Source: a virus. From it: a stretch of DNA of 30,548 nucleotides. The DNA lies in IMG/VR virus record IMGVR_UViG_3300003981_000006, positions 1 to 30,548 of that record; one strand, 5' to 3'. The first letter of the stretch is position 1; the number at the start of each line of letters is the position of its first letter. The translations under genes and the position numbers were made by a program. Below the pieces are notes generated by a model. The model did not search any database, was not told the DNA's origin, and was given only the letters and a program-made list of their open reading frames with translations. Shown piece by piece: positions 15,708-23,754 of this stretch.

Positions 15708-16052
15708 ATGAATGATTTTAGTCCTGAAATTCTTGAAAAAATGGACATAATATTATACCAGATTTTGAATAAAATAATAGATATAAAAAAAAATCAAAAA
15801 AACTTATACAGTGTTTTAAAAGTATATTTAAACAGAATGTCTGTTTCTAAATGTGAATATATATACGCATCACAGAATTACTGTTTTGAAATACCATGTA
15901 GTACTTATATAAAACTACTTGAAGAAATAGGTTTTGTTATAACGTATGAAGGACGCACTGGTTATACTTTGGAATGGAGTTTAAAAAATTTCCAGCAAAA
16001 ATTAAAAAAGTATACATCAGAAAAACAAAAAAAGATTATCCATTTTGAGTAA
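15708..16052 (+). CDS. Unknown protein, 114 residues
   Basis: The protein is mainly helical at the start (DIILYQILNKIIDIKKNQKNLYSVLKVYL), with a middle section containing two cysteines and a tyrosine-rich turn (YIYASQNYCFEIP), then a GYTLEWSLKNFQQKL helix. It is soluble, with a basic C-terminus. The middle resembles a small winged-helix with a short hairpin (EEIGFVITYEGRTGYTLEWS), so DNA binding is possible but not shown. Ribosome binding site AATAAGGAATTGTT. Confidence 0.6.
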   Translation: MNDFSPEILEKMDIILYQILNKIIDIKKNQKNLYSVLKVYLNRMSVSKCEYIYASQNYCFEIPCSTYIKLLEEIGFVITYEGRTGYTLEWSLKNFQQKLKKYTSEKQKKIIHFE

Positions 16053-16083
16053 TCTTTAAATTAAAATTAAAAAGGAAGTTATT

Positions 16084-16401
16084 ATGGGATATTATATTAA
16101 TCCAGTAGATATGGAAAAAGAAGAATGGTTAACTAAAAATGCATTATCTGAATTAAATAAAGAAGATTTAAAAATATTTAATTTTAATCAAACGCAAACA
16201 AGACCAGTATGTTTATTAAATAATGGGTTTTTTACAGCAGCAGGTATTGCATTTAATGAACGCGAATTAAATGTATTTGCGTCAGAAGAAGACACAAGAC
16301 CAAAAAAATTTTATGAAGTAGAGGTAAAAAAAATATTAAATAATAATATTGGACTTACTTTAGAAGATAAAAAAAATTTGAAAAAGTTAATAGGTCTGTA
16401 A
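16084..16401 (+). CDS. Unknown protein, 105 residues
   Basis: This soluble alpha/beta-looking protein has an early acidic segment (DMEKEEWLTKNALSELNKEDLKIF), a central strand pair with LLNNGFFTAAGIAFNERELNVF and a C-terminal helix (LEDKKNLKKLIGL). It has no cysteine motif beyond one residue. Such sequences are common small accessory phage proteins. Ribosome binding site AAAAAGGAAGTT. No family recognised. Confidence 0.6.
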   Translation: MGYYINPVDMEKEEWLTKNALSELNKEDLKIFNFNQTQTRPVCLLNNGFFTAAGIAFNERELNVFASEEDTRPKKFYEVEVKKILNNNIGLTLEDKKNLKKLIGL

Positions 16402-16496
16402 ATAAAAGTAGAAATTTCAAAAAATTGCTATAGCCTGGATTAACGATTCACAAGAACAATGTATTAATTTACTAAAACAAGAAAAAGGAAAATAAA
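16402..16496 (+). other. Probable gene remnant
   Basis: A frame reading IAIAWINDSQEQCINLLKQE... ends at a stop directly before the next gene, has a stop codon just upstream and no usable start. It looks like the C-terminal remnant of a small protein. No other feature is seen here. Confidence 0.3.
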
Positions 16497-16700
16497 ATGG
16501 AAAATAAAATAGATGTAAGAGAATTAAGTGAAGAATTTCAAGATGAAATTGACAGTTGCCTAGATGCAGAAATGCAAAGAGAAATGTATACAACTGGATT
16601 AGAGATGTTTTATGAAGAAGATTTTAAATTTGCTGATGAGTTAAAAGCTTTGGGAATAAAACCAGAGTGTGGTGAGTTTTGTATAATCGTTACTCATTGA
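16497..16700 (+). CDS. Small acidic unknown protein
   Basis: This protein has 67 residues and is very acidic (VRELSEEFQDEIDSCLDAEMQREMY, then FYEEDFKFADELKALG). The start follows AAAAAGGAAAATAAA. The acidic, helical character could fit a DNA-mimic or inhibitor type of protein, but this is only suggestive. It is followed by a 67-base gap with no gene. Confidence 0.5.
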   Translation: MENKIDVRELSEEFQDEIDSCLDAEMQREMYTTGLEMFYEEDFKFADELKALGIKPECGEFCIIVTH

Positions 16701-16767
16701 GACAAAAAACAAAATGAATAAACAACAAGAAAAATAAGTAAAAAATTTAAAAAAAGCAGGTTTATAA

Positions 16768-17124
16768 ATGAAAGTAGAATTTTCAAAAAAACTAAAAAAA
16801 TTATTACCTTGTTTTGAAAAGTATTCAAGTTTAGAAGAATATAATTCAAAAAATAAGGAAGTTACAAAAGATGAATTATTGGTCATGTTAAAACAAAAAA
16901 TTTGTACAAGAGGGTTGCCCAAGTTGTCTTTAGGTTTTCTATTAACAAGTCATCAAAATTTTTATACGAGTTTTGATGGAAGTACTTGGTACTGTGGATT
17001 TTTAAAAATCCACAGTACCTATGATAATAAAATAATAGACGAAATGATTGGGAAAGGACATACTGAATTAGAGGCAGTTATGAAATTTATAAACACTCTC
17101 AAAATAAAAAAATTTGAAGATTAA
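16768..17124 (+). CDS. Unknown protein, 118 residues, with a palindrome inside
   Basis: The helical, lysine-rich N-terminus (KVEFSKKLKKLLPCFEKYSSLEEY) is followed by the segment YTSFDGSTWYCGF and a C-terminal motif EMIGKGHTELEAVMKFINTL. Small phage proteins with S-F-D-G-x-W-x-C-G and D-x-x-I-G-K-G-x-T-E-x-E-A are common, and the latter segment resembles a small helical cap. Function unknown. The codons for GSTWYCGFLKIHSTYD include a 32-bp perfect palindrome. A weak ribosome binding site (AAAGCAGGTTTATAA) precedes the start. Confidence 0.55.
   Translation: MKVEFSKKLKKLLPCFEKYSSLEEYNSKNKEVTKDELLVMLKQKICTRGLPKLSLGFLLTSHQNFYTSFDGSTWYCGFLKIHSTYDNKIIDEMIGKGHTELEAVMKFINTLKIKKFED
16988..17019. repeat. 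32-bp perfect palindrome inside a coding region
   Basis: GGTACTGTGGATTTTT (16988-17003) is directly followed by its reverse complement (17004-17019), with no spacer. It lies within the gene at 16768-17124. Confidence 0.7.
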
Positions 17125-17140
17125 TTTCTTCAACTTTTTT

Positions 17141-17178
17141 TGTAGAGATATATTTGGATATATCTATACAATCTTTTT
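17141..17178 (+). terminator. Rightward terminator between convergent genes
   Basis: TGTAGAGATATAT (17141-17153) pairs with ATATATCTATACA (17158-17170) with one mismatch, loop TTGG, followed by ATCTTTTTT. The right arm also contains the TATAGATAT core on the leftward strand, so a promoter or operator role is possible instead. Confidence 0.55.
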
Positions 17179-17193
17179 TATTTGTATTCTTTT

Positions 17194-19170
17194 TTAAAAA
17201 ATCATATAATCATCCATATTTTCTTCATCTTCTTCATCTGTTATATAAGTAGTATGTCCTGGAATTTGATATTCTTTTAGAATTTCCATCTTTATTTTTT
17301 TTTCTTCTTCTTTATCTACATAATGATTTCCAAGAACTTTTATATCATTAGATTTATCAGATATTAATTTTTTTTCATTTTTGAATTTATAATCCATTGA
17401 ACTAAAGGTAACATTTGTGTAATCAATAATATCTTTTTGTGTTATTTTCAGACCATCAGGAGTATCTTCTGTTGTTATTTCCCCTTCTGTAATAAGTTGT
17501 TTTCGAACATAAATTGTGAAGTTATAAGCCATTATAACATCATCATGTTGACCTGAACTTGCTTCAAATCTTCCATTTCCCTTCTGTTCTAAAGTTCGTA
17601 ATTCATTTTGAAGATGTTTTCCTTGAATAGCATCCGGATAAGTATTTACAAGCGATAAAAGTATATTAAACATATCTTCTCTATTACTCTTATTTGTAAT
17701 AATTCCTGGAACTAATTCTCCACTTGCTTTCAATCGATGTTGATATAAAAAAGATTCAAACTCATGCTTTACTTTTTCAGGGGCTTCCGAAAATATAATT
17801 TCTTCAATTATTCCAATACCAAAACTATTTCGTTCTATAATTACTGTTAATGTTTTTGGTGTTAATGAAAATAATAATTGAAGTTGTAAAATACATGACT
17901 TTACAACATTAGCATATCTTTTTATTACATTAAATTTTCCTCTGTATTCTCCAACTTGTTTTCCAGATATAGCTTCTGTTAAAACCATAGTACTGTAATC
18001 GGCTTTTGCCGCTGTACTTGCAGCATTATCAACACCTAGAAGATATTCTTTGCTTGGATCTAATTCTTCAAAAAGATCGAATGTTTCACCATAAGCTAAA
18101 TCTATTTGCATATGTGGTTTTACAGGTTTAAAATGTTCCAAAACTTCATCTGGAAAAACAGCATTTTGAGAACCTAAAAAAACTAAGTTAAGCTCCTGAT
18201 TAACTCTTCTCATGTCAAAGTTTAATTCTTTTACTTGAGTATTATACCATTCTTCATCTTTATCGGTTTCGGACCAATGCAATTCTAATTTTGCGAAGTT
18301 ATTTCTAGTTTTTGAACTATTGAGTATTTTTTCAAATTCTGTTTTTGGTTTATTTTTTTCTTTATCCCAGATTTCAGAATAATCCCAAGAATTTTGCCAA
18401 ACATCATAAAAAAAGTTACCATTTGAACCATTTGGAGTTGTTGTCATAATTAATAATGTTGGGAAATTATTTTTCTTAGCAAGTATACGAGCTTTTGATA
18501 ATACTGGTTGTAATGATCCCCAAACGATATCCATATGAGGGATGAACGCAGCCTCATCAATATAAACGATAGGAGCCGTCATACCACGACCAACTGTATC
18601 TGGATTAATAGCTCCCGAAACATAGTTTGAATTTAATCGACTACCATTAGCTAGTTCCAAATAAGTTTGTTTTTCCCCTTTATTACTTTTTGGAACAGCT
18701 AACCATTTTGGAAGAAGACTTAGCATTGAATACATTCTCTCAACAAAATCTAAAGCTGATTTTTGTTTTAGAGTCAGAAACTCTATCCTAACTCTTGGAA
18801 AGAATAACATAGCCCATAAAAGAAATTGACCAACAGTAGTTGTTTTAAAATGTTGTCGAGATGCCATCATTAAAACATTATCTGTATGTTGAAGTAATTT
18901 AATAAAATCAGAATATTTTGTTGTTTTTACCCATTCTTCTGAATCCTTCACTGGGAGAATTGCCCCTGGAACTTGAACTTTTATATAGTTTTTAATAAAA
19001 TACAAAGCTGATAATTTGCATTTAAGGTATTCTCTTGTTCTCCAATCAATATCTTCTTCTTGTTTTTTCATATAATCAACAGCTTTATATTTTTGAATTA
19101 AATTCATTTCTTTATTTATTTCAGTTTTATCTGTTATTATTTTTTTGTCATCTATTATAATATTTTCCAT
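17194..19170 (-). CDS. terL: Terminase large subunit
   Basis: This 658-residue protein packages DNA into the capsid. The ATPase domain shows a Walker-A-like SRQHFKTT (104-111), Walker B IVYIDEA (201-207) and coupling motif TTTPNG (243-248). The C-terminal nuclease domain has the RNase-H-like acidic residues in GVDNAAS (Asp381), IIERNSFG (Glu446) and QHDDVIMAYN (Asp543/544). The usual glycine before the Walker-A lysine (SRQxGKT in T4-like terminases) is phenylalanine here. The start follows ATAAGGATTAAT. It is leftward, downstream of the beta' fragments, and separated from the portal by more than 15 kb. Confidence 0.95.
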   Translation of the reverse strand: MENIIIDDKKIITDKTEINKEMNLIQKYKAVDYMKKQEEDIDWRTREYLKCKLSALYFIKNYIKVQVPGAILPVKDSEEWVKTTKYSDFIKLLQHTDNVLMMASRQHFKTTTVGQFLLWAMLFFPRVRIEFLTLKQKSALDFVERMYSMLSLLPKWLAVPKSNKGEKQTYLELANGSRLNSNYVSGAINPDTVGRGMTAPIVYIDEAAFIPHMDIVWGSLQPVLSKARILAKKNNFPTLLIMTTTPNGSNGNFFYDVWQNSWDYSEIWDKEKNKPKTEFEKILNSSKTRNNFAKLELHWSETDKDEEWYNTQVKELNFDMRRVNQELNLVFLGSQNAVFPDEVLEHFKPVKPHMQIDLAYGETFDLFEELDPSKEYLLGVDNAASTAAKADYSTMVLTEAISGKQVGEYRGKFNVIKRYANVVKSCILQLQLLFSLTPKTLTVIIERNSFGIGIIEEIIFSEAPEKVKHEFESFLYQHRLKASGELVPGIITNKSNREDMFNILLSLVNTYPDAIQGKHLQNELRTLEQKGNGRFEASSGQHDDVIMAYNFTIYVRKQLITEGEITTEDTPDGLKITQKDIIDYTNVTFSSMDYKFKNEKKLISDKSNDIKVLGNHYVDKEEEKKIKMEILKEYQIPGHTTYITDEEDEENMDDYMIF

Positions 19171-19192
19171 ATTAATCCTTATGTATAATTAT

Positions 19193-19228
19193 GTTTGATT
19201 TTATTTTTTTAATTTAATAAAATCAAAC
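19193..19228 (-). repeat. AT-rich 13-bp stem before terL
   Basis: GTTTGATTTTATT pairs with AATAAAATCAAAC across a ten-base loop. It lies in the leader of the terminase gene and may help end transcription from the beta' genes or shape the terL leader. Confidence 0.45.
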
Positions 19229-19238
19229 GCAAAAATGG

Positions 19239-19261
19239 AAGGAGCCGTTACCAGACTCCTT
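19239..19261 (-). terminator. Leftward terminator candidate after the beta' genes
   Basis: AAGGAGTC and GGCTCCTT form an 8-bp stem (one G-T pair), loop TGGTAAC, followed leftward by CCATTTTTG. It lies about 90 bases after the beta' C fragment. The rest of the 180-base gap shows nothing else. Confidence 0.5.
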
Positions 19262-19351
19262 TATTAGATAACACTAGGGATTATATCCGATCAGTCTATC
19301 ATTTATAATGTAATGTTATTCTAATATTTGTTTAAGTTAAAATTAAGTTAG

Positions 19352-20521
19352 TTAGTTTACATATTTTTTAAAATCTTTTATTAAATCAACTTCATCCATA
19401 TCTAATTTTAGACCAGTATGTGATGATTTTAATGTAATATTTACTAATGATTCTGCAAATGAATTCACTGATAATTTCCCAATAGGATCTCCAGGTTTAA
19501 GATTAAGTTCATCAACATATAACGAACCATAACAAGTTTCACAAATTCCATCTCTTGCCTTACAATATAGAGGACTTCTTAACTCTATTGTTTTACCCAA
19601 AAGATTTTTTACATCTGTTATATCTTTAGGTATTTGCGAGAGTTTTTCTAAACTAAAAGAACTTTTATAATAACGTCCTTTTAGATTTTTTAATATTTTT
19701 TCTCCTTCTTTACCTGTTGGGATTTTAAATTTAAAGTATCTATTTGTACCACAGTCTTTGTGTTTTGATAATTCAAGATTGTCCATAATTGTATAAAGTT
19801 TACGAATTAAATAACCTGGTTTTGCTGTATTTTGAGATTTTGAATACAGCGCAACAATCGCTTGTGAACTATAATTAAAAAATTGTTTTTTTGTTAATCC
19901 TTCAGTATGTGATCTCAAAATAAAATCATTTATATTGCCTGTTGAATTAATAGAAACCCCAACACCAAGAAGAAGCTTTCTGATATCATCAACAGATCCC
20001 TTACTTCCAGAATCTATTAAATCAACAACATCTATATTATTTTGTCTGAAATATGCCATAACTTCTTCTGCTAATTTATCTAGTTTTTTAATAGCTTTTA
20101 AAATATCTTTTTCTGTTTTTTTGGACTTTTCAAATTCTTTATCTATTTCAAGTTTTGCTTTTTTAAATCGTTCTGGCAATATCATACTTTCTGGAGAGAA
20201 CGAGCTAGGATTTAAAGTACTTAAAAAGAAACCAAATTCATAAATAATTTGATATTTCCATAAAAAAACATCATTACCAAAGGCTTTATATAATTTATCA
20301 AATAAATCATTAACATTATCTTTATTTAGAGGATACTTGATTTTAAATTTGTGTTCTATTATTTCTTCTAAAATATCTTTTACTAGATTTTTATTGAGTT
20401 TTCCTGTTTTTTTCATATCCATAAGAACTCGTTCTTTTATTATTTTTTTTGTGTCCTCAAACCATTTTGGAGGAGCAAAAACATCAGGTATTAATATATT
20501 ACCGTTGTATAATTCTTGCAT
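19352..20521 (-). CDS. RNA polymerase beta' subunit, C-terminal catalytic fragment
   Basis: These 389 residues align with bacterial beta' downstream of the catalytic motif. Seen in order are: the bridge-helix region DLIDSGSKGSVDDIRKLL (167-184; E. coli DSGARGSAAQIRQLAG); then KSQNTAKPGYLIRKL (228-242; E. coli ALKTANSGYLTRRL); zinc-site cysteines at DCGT (257) and YCKARDGICETCYG (320, 327, 330); and the trigger-loop start AESLVNITLKSSHTG with the conserved His368. The chain ends 21 residues later, before the second trigger helix, so the remaining beta' C-terminus must lie in another gene. It begins 13 bases after the beta' N fragment gene, with the ribosome binding site AAAGGAAACTT. It works only with the other fragments and with a beta chain outside the window. 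Confidence 0.88.
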   Translation of the reverse strand: MQELYNGNILIPDVFAPPKWFEDTKKIIKERVLMDMKKTGKLNKNLVKDILEEIIEHKFKIKYPLNKDNVNDLFDKLYKAFGNDVFLWKYQIIYEFGFFLSTLNPSSFSPESMILPERFKKAKLEIDKEFEKSKKTEKDILKAIKKLDKLAEEVMAYFRQNNIDVVDLIDSGSKGSVDDIRKLLLGVGVSINSTGNINDFILRSHTEGLTKKQFFNYSSQAIVALYSKSQNTAKPGYLIRKLYTIMDNLELSKHKDCGTNRYFKFKIPTGKEGEKILKNLKGRYYKSSFSLEKLSQIPKDITDVKNLLGKTIELRSPLYCKARDGICETCYGSLYVDELNLKPGDPIGKLSVNSFAESLVNITLKSSHTGLKLDMDEVDLIKDFKKYVN

Positions 20522-20534
20522 AAGTTTCCTTTAA

Positions 20535-20771
20535 TTATAATTTTTTTATGCCGCTTTTTAACATAAGCTGTTCAAAAGCATTATCATCGATCGGTGTATT
20601 GTTGATTTTGTTAATTTCTTTTTCATTATTTTTTTCAAAACCTAAAAATTGAATATATGAATAAATATTAAAAATTTCATTTGTTTTTTTAGGACTTGTT
20701 ATTTTTATATCATTATCTTCATATATGATGTTTGTTTTTGTTTCTGAAACAATGAAATTTGTTTTGAAACT
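20535..20771 (-). other. 78-residue tail of beta' N fragment: candidate N-intein
   Basis: It starts directly after Asp393 with serine, an allowed first intein residue, exactly where the C-intein plus S-DGDQ fragment would be joined. However, it has no recognisable intein block B (no T-x-x-H), and its match to block A is poor. It is either a strongly diverged N-intein or a replacement tail. Confidence 0.35.
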
Positions 20772-21950
20772 GTCACCACCAATAGGTGAATACATAAAAC
20801 TAGGAACAACCATTTGATACTGTGCTCCAGTTAAAATAACTGGTTTAAAAGCCCACCAAGATAAATGAGTCCATCCTGGATCACGCTTAGCAATTATGCG
20901 AAGTTCTGGATTTTCAGTAAAAATATTATTAAGTACTTCTATCCAAAGTTTTTCATGTGTTGGATTATTATTTAAATATTCTTCAACATTTCTAAATATA
21001 TAATCTAATTTTTTACCAAGAGCATCGAGATCAATATTAAAAACACCGAGTTGTTTTGCCTGATTTTCATTTGATGGTTTATTAATATAAGCTGCTACAA
21101 AAACATCAAAAGTTACCAATAACCCTTGCCAAGGAACAGCGGCGCAATCTATAGGTAAATCAGGATGTGCATTAATAACATATCTGGCAACATTATCAAC
21201 TCGTTTTCCAAATAAGGCACTTCTAAAAAACCCACTTTTTGCTGATAATTTATCAAGAAAATAGTCATAAAGTTCAAGAATATATCTTTGGATATATTCT
21301 TTTTTTGATGTATTTTTATACATAGATTTAACAATGTCATTCATTGGATTATCAGAATCACTCACCCAATCTTTGCTCTCTTCAATATTAACAATTTTTT
21401 TATAAATACTTGTTAAATCATCTTCTTCTAATTTACCATGAGATTCTGTATAATTTCTATAACCTATTGGTAAAACAGGTATTTTTTTTATTATTAGTAA
21501 ATCTTTATCTTTTAATAAAATATTTATAAAATCTGAATTTGTTTCAGTTCTATAATTTTCAAAGTTAATTTTATTAAAATTATTAATAATAAATTGTATT
21601 CCAGTTCCAGAAGCACCAGTACCTTTTTCATCTTCAACAAGCATTGAATTTTTTATAGTACAATTTATTTTTTTAGAAATACATTTTTTAAAAATTCCAT
21701 TGATCTTACCAATATTTTTAAATATGAATGGATGTAAAACTGGTTCAACTAGTTGTATGTATGCAAATTGATTAAAAATTTCTTTTGAGCTGAATCCAAA
21801 AATAGAAGGATCATAAAAACTTCCTGAATTTGGTACTAGAGAACCATCTTTATTTACGAATGTTTTTGCTGTTGAAATAGGTCTTGTTGGTTTTTCTCCA
21901 GATTGTGGAGAATTCAAAAATTTTTCAACATTTAATAATTTAAATGACAT
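20535..21950 (-). CDS. RNA polymerase beta' subunit, N-terminal fragment, ending at the active-site motif
   Basis: This protein has 471 residues. Beta'-like landmarks are: YIQLVEPVLHPFIF (64-77; bacterial I-x-L-A-x-P-V-x-H), IPVLPIGYR (157-165; VLPVPPxxLRP), FRSALFGKRVDNVARYVI (242-259; LLGKRVDFSGRSVI), RIIAKRDPGWTHLSWWAFKP (351-370; LNRAPTLHRLGIQAFEP) and VVPSFMYSPIGGD (381-393), which aligns with the residues leading into NADFDGD. After Asp393 the match stops. The last 78 residues (SFKTNFIV...SGIKKL) are not beta'-like and lack the DGD motif, which is instead encoded at 29620-29793. The other two reading frames of this tail contain no DGDQ and soon hit stops, so a simple frameshift does not explain it. 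Confidence 0.88.
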   Translation of the reverse strand: MSFKLLNVEKFLNSPQSGEKPTRPISTAKTFVNKDGSLVPNSGSFYDPSIFGFSSKEIFNQFAYIQLVEPVLHPFIFKNIGKINGIFKKCISKKINCTIKNSMLVEDEKGTGASGTGIQFIINNFNKINFENYRTETNSDFINILLKDKDLLIIKKIPVLPIGYRNYTESHGKLEEDDLTSIYKKIVNIEESKDWVSDSDNPMNDIVKSMYKNTSKKEYIQRYILELYDYFLDKLSAKSGFFRSALFGKRVDNVARYVINAHPDLPIDCAAVPWQGLLVTFDVFVAAYINKPSNENQAKQLGVFNIDLDALGKKLDYIFRNVEEYLNNNPTHEKLWIEVLNNIFTENPELRIIAKRDPGWTHLSWWAFKPVILTGAQYQMVVPSFMYSPIGGDSFKTNFIVSETKTNIIYEDNDIKITSPKKTNEIFNIYSYIQFLGFEKNNEKEINKINNTPIDDNAFEQLMLKSGIKKL

Positions 21951-22002
21951 GTTAATTCCTTATTGTATTTTTATTTAATTCTTGGTTCGAAAGACAAAAT
22001 AA

Positions 22003-22042
22003 TACTTTAAAATAACTTAGTTATTATATAGATATATTATAA
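22003..22042 (+). promoter_or_regulatory. Rightward promoter of the repeat-gene cassette
   Basis: TACTTTAAAATAACT, nine bases, TATAGATATATTATAA: the same two blocks and spacing as at 12388-12427. It lies 74 bases before the first cassette gene, in the divergent gap with the beta' N gene. Confidence 0.7.
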
Positions 22043-22115
22043 TTGGAAATATATATATATCATTATAAATATTAACTAGAAAATATTTTTTTTAAAAATT
22101 AAAAAAGGAAAAATA

Positions 22116-22592
22116 ATGAAAAGCATAAAAACAGTTCATGAAGATGGAACTATTGAATATAGAAATGAAAACGGAAAACTCCATAGAGAAGATGGACCAG
22201 CTATTGAACGACCTAATGGAGCAATTGAATGGTGGGTAAATGGAAAACCTCATAGAGAAGATGGACCAGCTGTTAAATTTGCAAATGGGACAGATGAATG
22301 GTGGCTAAATGGAAAACTTCATAGAGAAGATGGTCCAGCTATCGATTATGCTAATGGAGATAAAGAATGGTGTTTAAATGGGGAACGTCATAGAGAAGAT
22401 GGACCATCTATCGAATATGCTGATGGTGGTAAAGAGTGGTGGTTAAATAATAAACGTCATAAAGAAGATGGACCAGCTGTTGAACTGTCTAATGGTAATA
22501 AATATTGGTTCTTAAATGGTAAAAAAATATCTAAAAATGAATTTTTAGACTTTTTAAAAAATAAAATAAAAAAAGAAATTCATTTTGAGTAG
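22116..22592 (+). CDS. EDGPA-repeat protein 1 (5 repeats)
   Basis: This 158-residue protein has an N-terminal cap MKSIKTVHEDGTIEYRNENG, then five 23-residue repeats built on NG-x-x-HREDGPA-I-E-x-x-NG-x-x-x-W-x-x, and a C-terminal cap KKISKNEFLDFLKNKIKKEI. The repeats resemble MORN/YwqK-type antitoxin repeats, which form beta-hairpin solenoids, and are known in giant viruses and bacterial genomes; function is unknown. No signal peptide. The start follows AAAAAAGGAAAAATA. It is the first of five paralogues on the opposite strand to the surrounding replication and transcription genes, so the group probably came in as a unit. Confidence 0.85.
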   Translation: MKSIKTVHEDGTIEYRNENGKLHREDGPAIERPNGAIEWWVNGKPHREDGPAVKFANGTDEWWLNGKLHREDGPAIDYANGDKEWCLNGERHREDGPSIEYADGGKEWWLNNKRHKEDGPAVELSNGNKYWFLNGKKISKNEFLDFLKNKIKKEIHFE

Positions 22593-22618
22593 TTGAGTAA
22601 TATTTTAAAAGGAAAATA

Positions 22619-23095
22619 ATGAAAAGTATAAAAACAGTTCAAGAAGATGGAACCATTGAATATAGAAATAAAAACTTGCAATTTCATAGGGAAGATGGTC
22701 CAGCTATTGAAAGTGATAATGGAGATAAAGAATGGTGGATAAATGGAGAACTCCATAGAGAAGACGGTCCAGCTATTGAGTATGCTGATGGTGATGTATA
22801 TTGGTGTTTAAATGGAAGATATCATAGAGAAGACGGTCCAGCTATTGAATGTGTTAATGGTACTAAAGAATGGTGGATAAATGGAGAACTTCATAGAGAA
22901 GATGGTCCAGCTGTTGAATGTGCTAATGGAAATAAAGAATGGTATATAAACGGAAAACTCCATAGAGAAGACGGTCCAGCTGTTGAGTATGCTGATGGTG
23001 ATAAAGCATGGTGGGTAAATGGTAAAAAAATATCGGAAAATGATTTTTTAGACTTTTTAAAAAATAAAACTAAAAAAGAAATTCAATTTGAATAA
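22619..23095 (+). CDS. EDGPA-repeat protein 2 (5 repeats)
   Basis: Same architecture as its neighbour: cap, five 23-residue repeats and the conserved FLDFLKNKTKKEIQFE tail. The first repeat is divergent (LQFHREDGPAIESDNG) and the last has VNGKKISEN. Each repeat has an aromatic pair (EWW, YWC) one strand away from HREDGPA, which suggests a stacked beta-solenoid with variable faces. The gene starts 26 bases after the previous stop, with the ribosome binding site AAAAGGAAAATA, and is probably on the same transcript. Confidence 0.85.
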   Translation: MKSIKTVQEDGTIEYRNKNLQFHREDGPAIESDNGDKEWWINGELHREDGPAIEYADGDVYWCLNGRYHREDGPAIECVNGTKEWWINGELHREDGPAVECANGNKEWYINGKLHREDGPAVEYADGDKAWWVNGKKISENDFLDFLKNKTKKEIQFE

Positions 23096-23117
23096 TTAAG
23101 CATTTAAAAGGAAACTG

Positions 23118-23732
23118 ATGAAAAGTATAAAAACAGTTCTTGAAAACGGAACCATTGAATATAGGAATGAAAACGGAGAACCTCATAGAGAAGATGGACC
23201 AGCTATCGAGTACACTAATGGAAATAAAGAATGGTACAAAAATGGAAAACTCCATAGAGAAGATGGTCCAGCTATTGAATACAGTAATGGCGATAAGGAA
23301 TGGTATATAAATGGGGGACGTCATCGAGAAGATGGACCAGCTGTCGAAAAGGCAAATGGAGATAAAATATGGTGGATGAATAATAAGTGTCATCGAGAAG
23401 ACGGACCCGCTGTCGAGCGCCATAATGGTAATAAAGAATGGTTTATAAATAATAATCGCCATAGAGAAGATGGACCAGCTATTGAATATGATAATGGTGA
23501 TAAAGTGTGGTACAAAAATGGAAAACGTCATAGAGAAGATGGTCCAACAGTTATCGTAGCTAATGGTGATGAGGAATGGTATTTAAATGGAAAACGTCAT
23601 CGAGAAGATGGTCCAGCTATCGAACGATTCAATGGAGTTAAATATTGGTATTTAAATGGTAAAAAAATATCTGAAAATGAATTTTTAGACTTTTTAAAAA
23701 ATAAAATAAAAAAAGAAATATATTTTGAATAA
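23118..23732 (+). CDS. EDGPA-repeat protein 3 (7 repeats)
   Basis: This 204-residue protein has seven repeats between the same caps. Variation is concentrated at the positions around HREDGPA and in the residues before NG (for example GGRHREDGPAVEKANG, NKCHREDGPAVERHNG). The sixth repeat ends ATVIVANG-type, replacing the usual AIE. The first 60 bases are nearly identical to those of the fifth gene, and the spacer with its ribosome binding site (AAAAGGAAACTG) recurs between genes 3, 4 and 5, indicating duplication or gene conversion of whole units. Confidence 0.85.
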   Translation: MKSIKTVLENGTIEYRNENGEPHREDGPAIEYTNGNKEWYKNGKLHREDGPAIEYSNGDKEWYINGGRHREDGPAVEKANGDKIWWMNNKCHREDGPAVERHNGNKEWFINNNRHREDGPAIEYDNGDKVWYKNGKRHREDGPTVIVANGDEEWYLNGKRHREDGPAIERFNGVKYWYLNGKKISENEFLDFLKNKIKKEIYFE

Positions 23733-23754
23733 TTAATCATTTAAAAGGAAACTG

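Noticed and set aside
20535-20775. A frameshift hiding the DGDQ motif at the end of the beta' N gene
   Set aside because: The two other frames of this stretch give no DGDQ or beta'-like sequence and soon reach stops.
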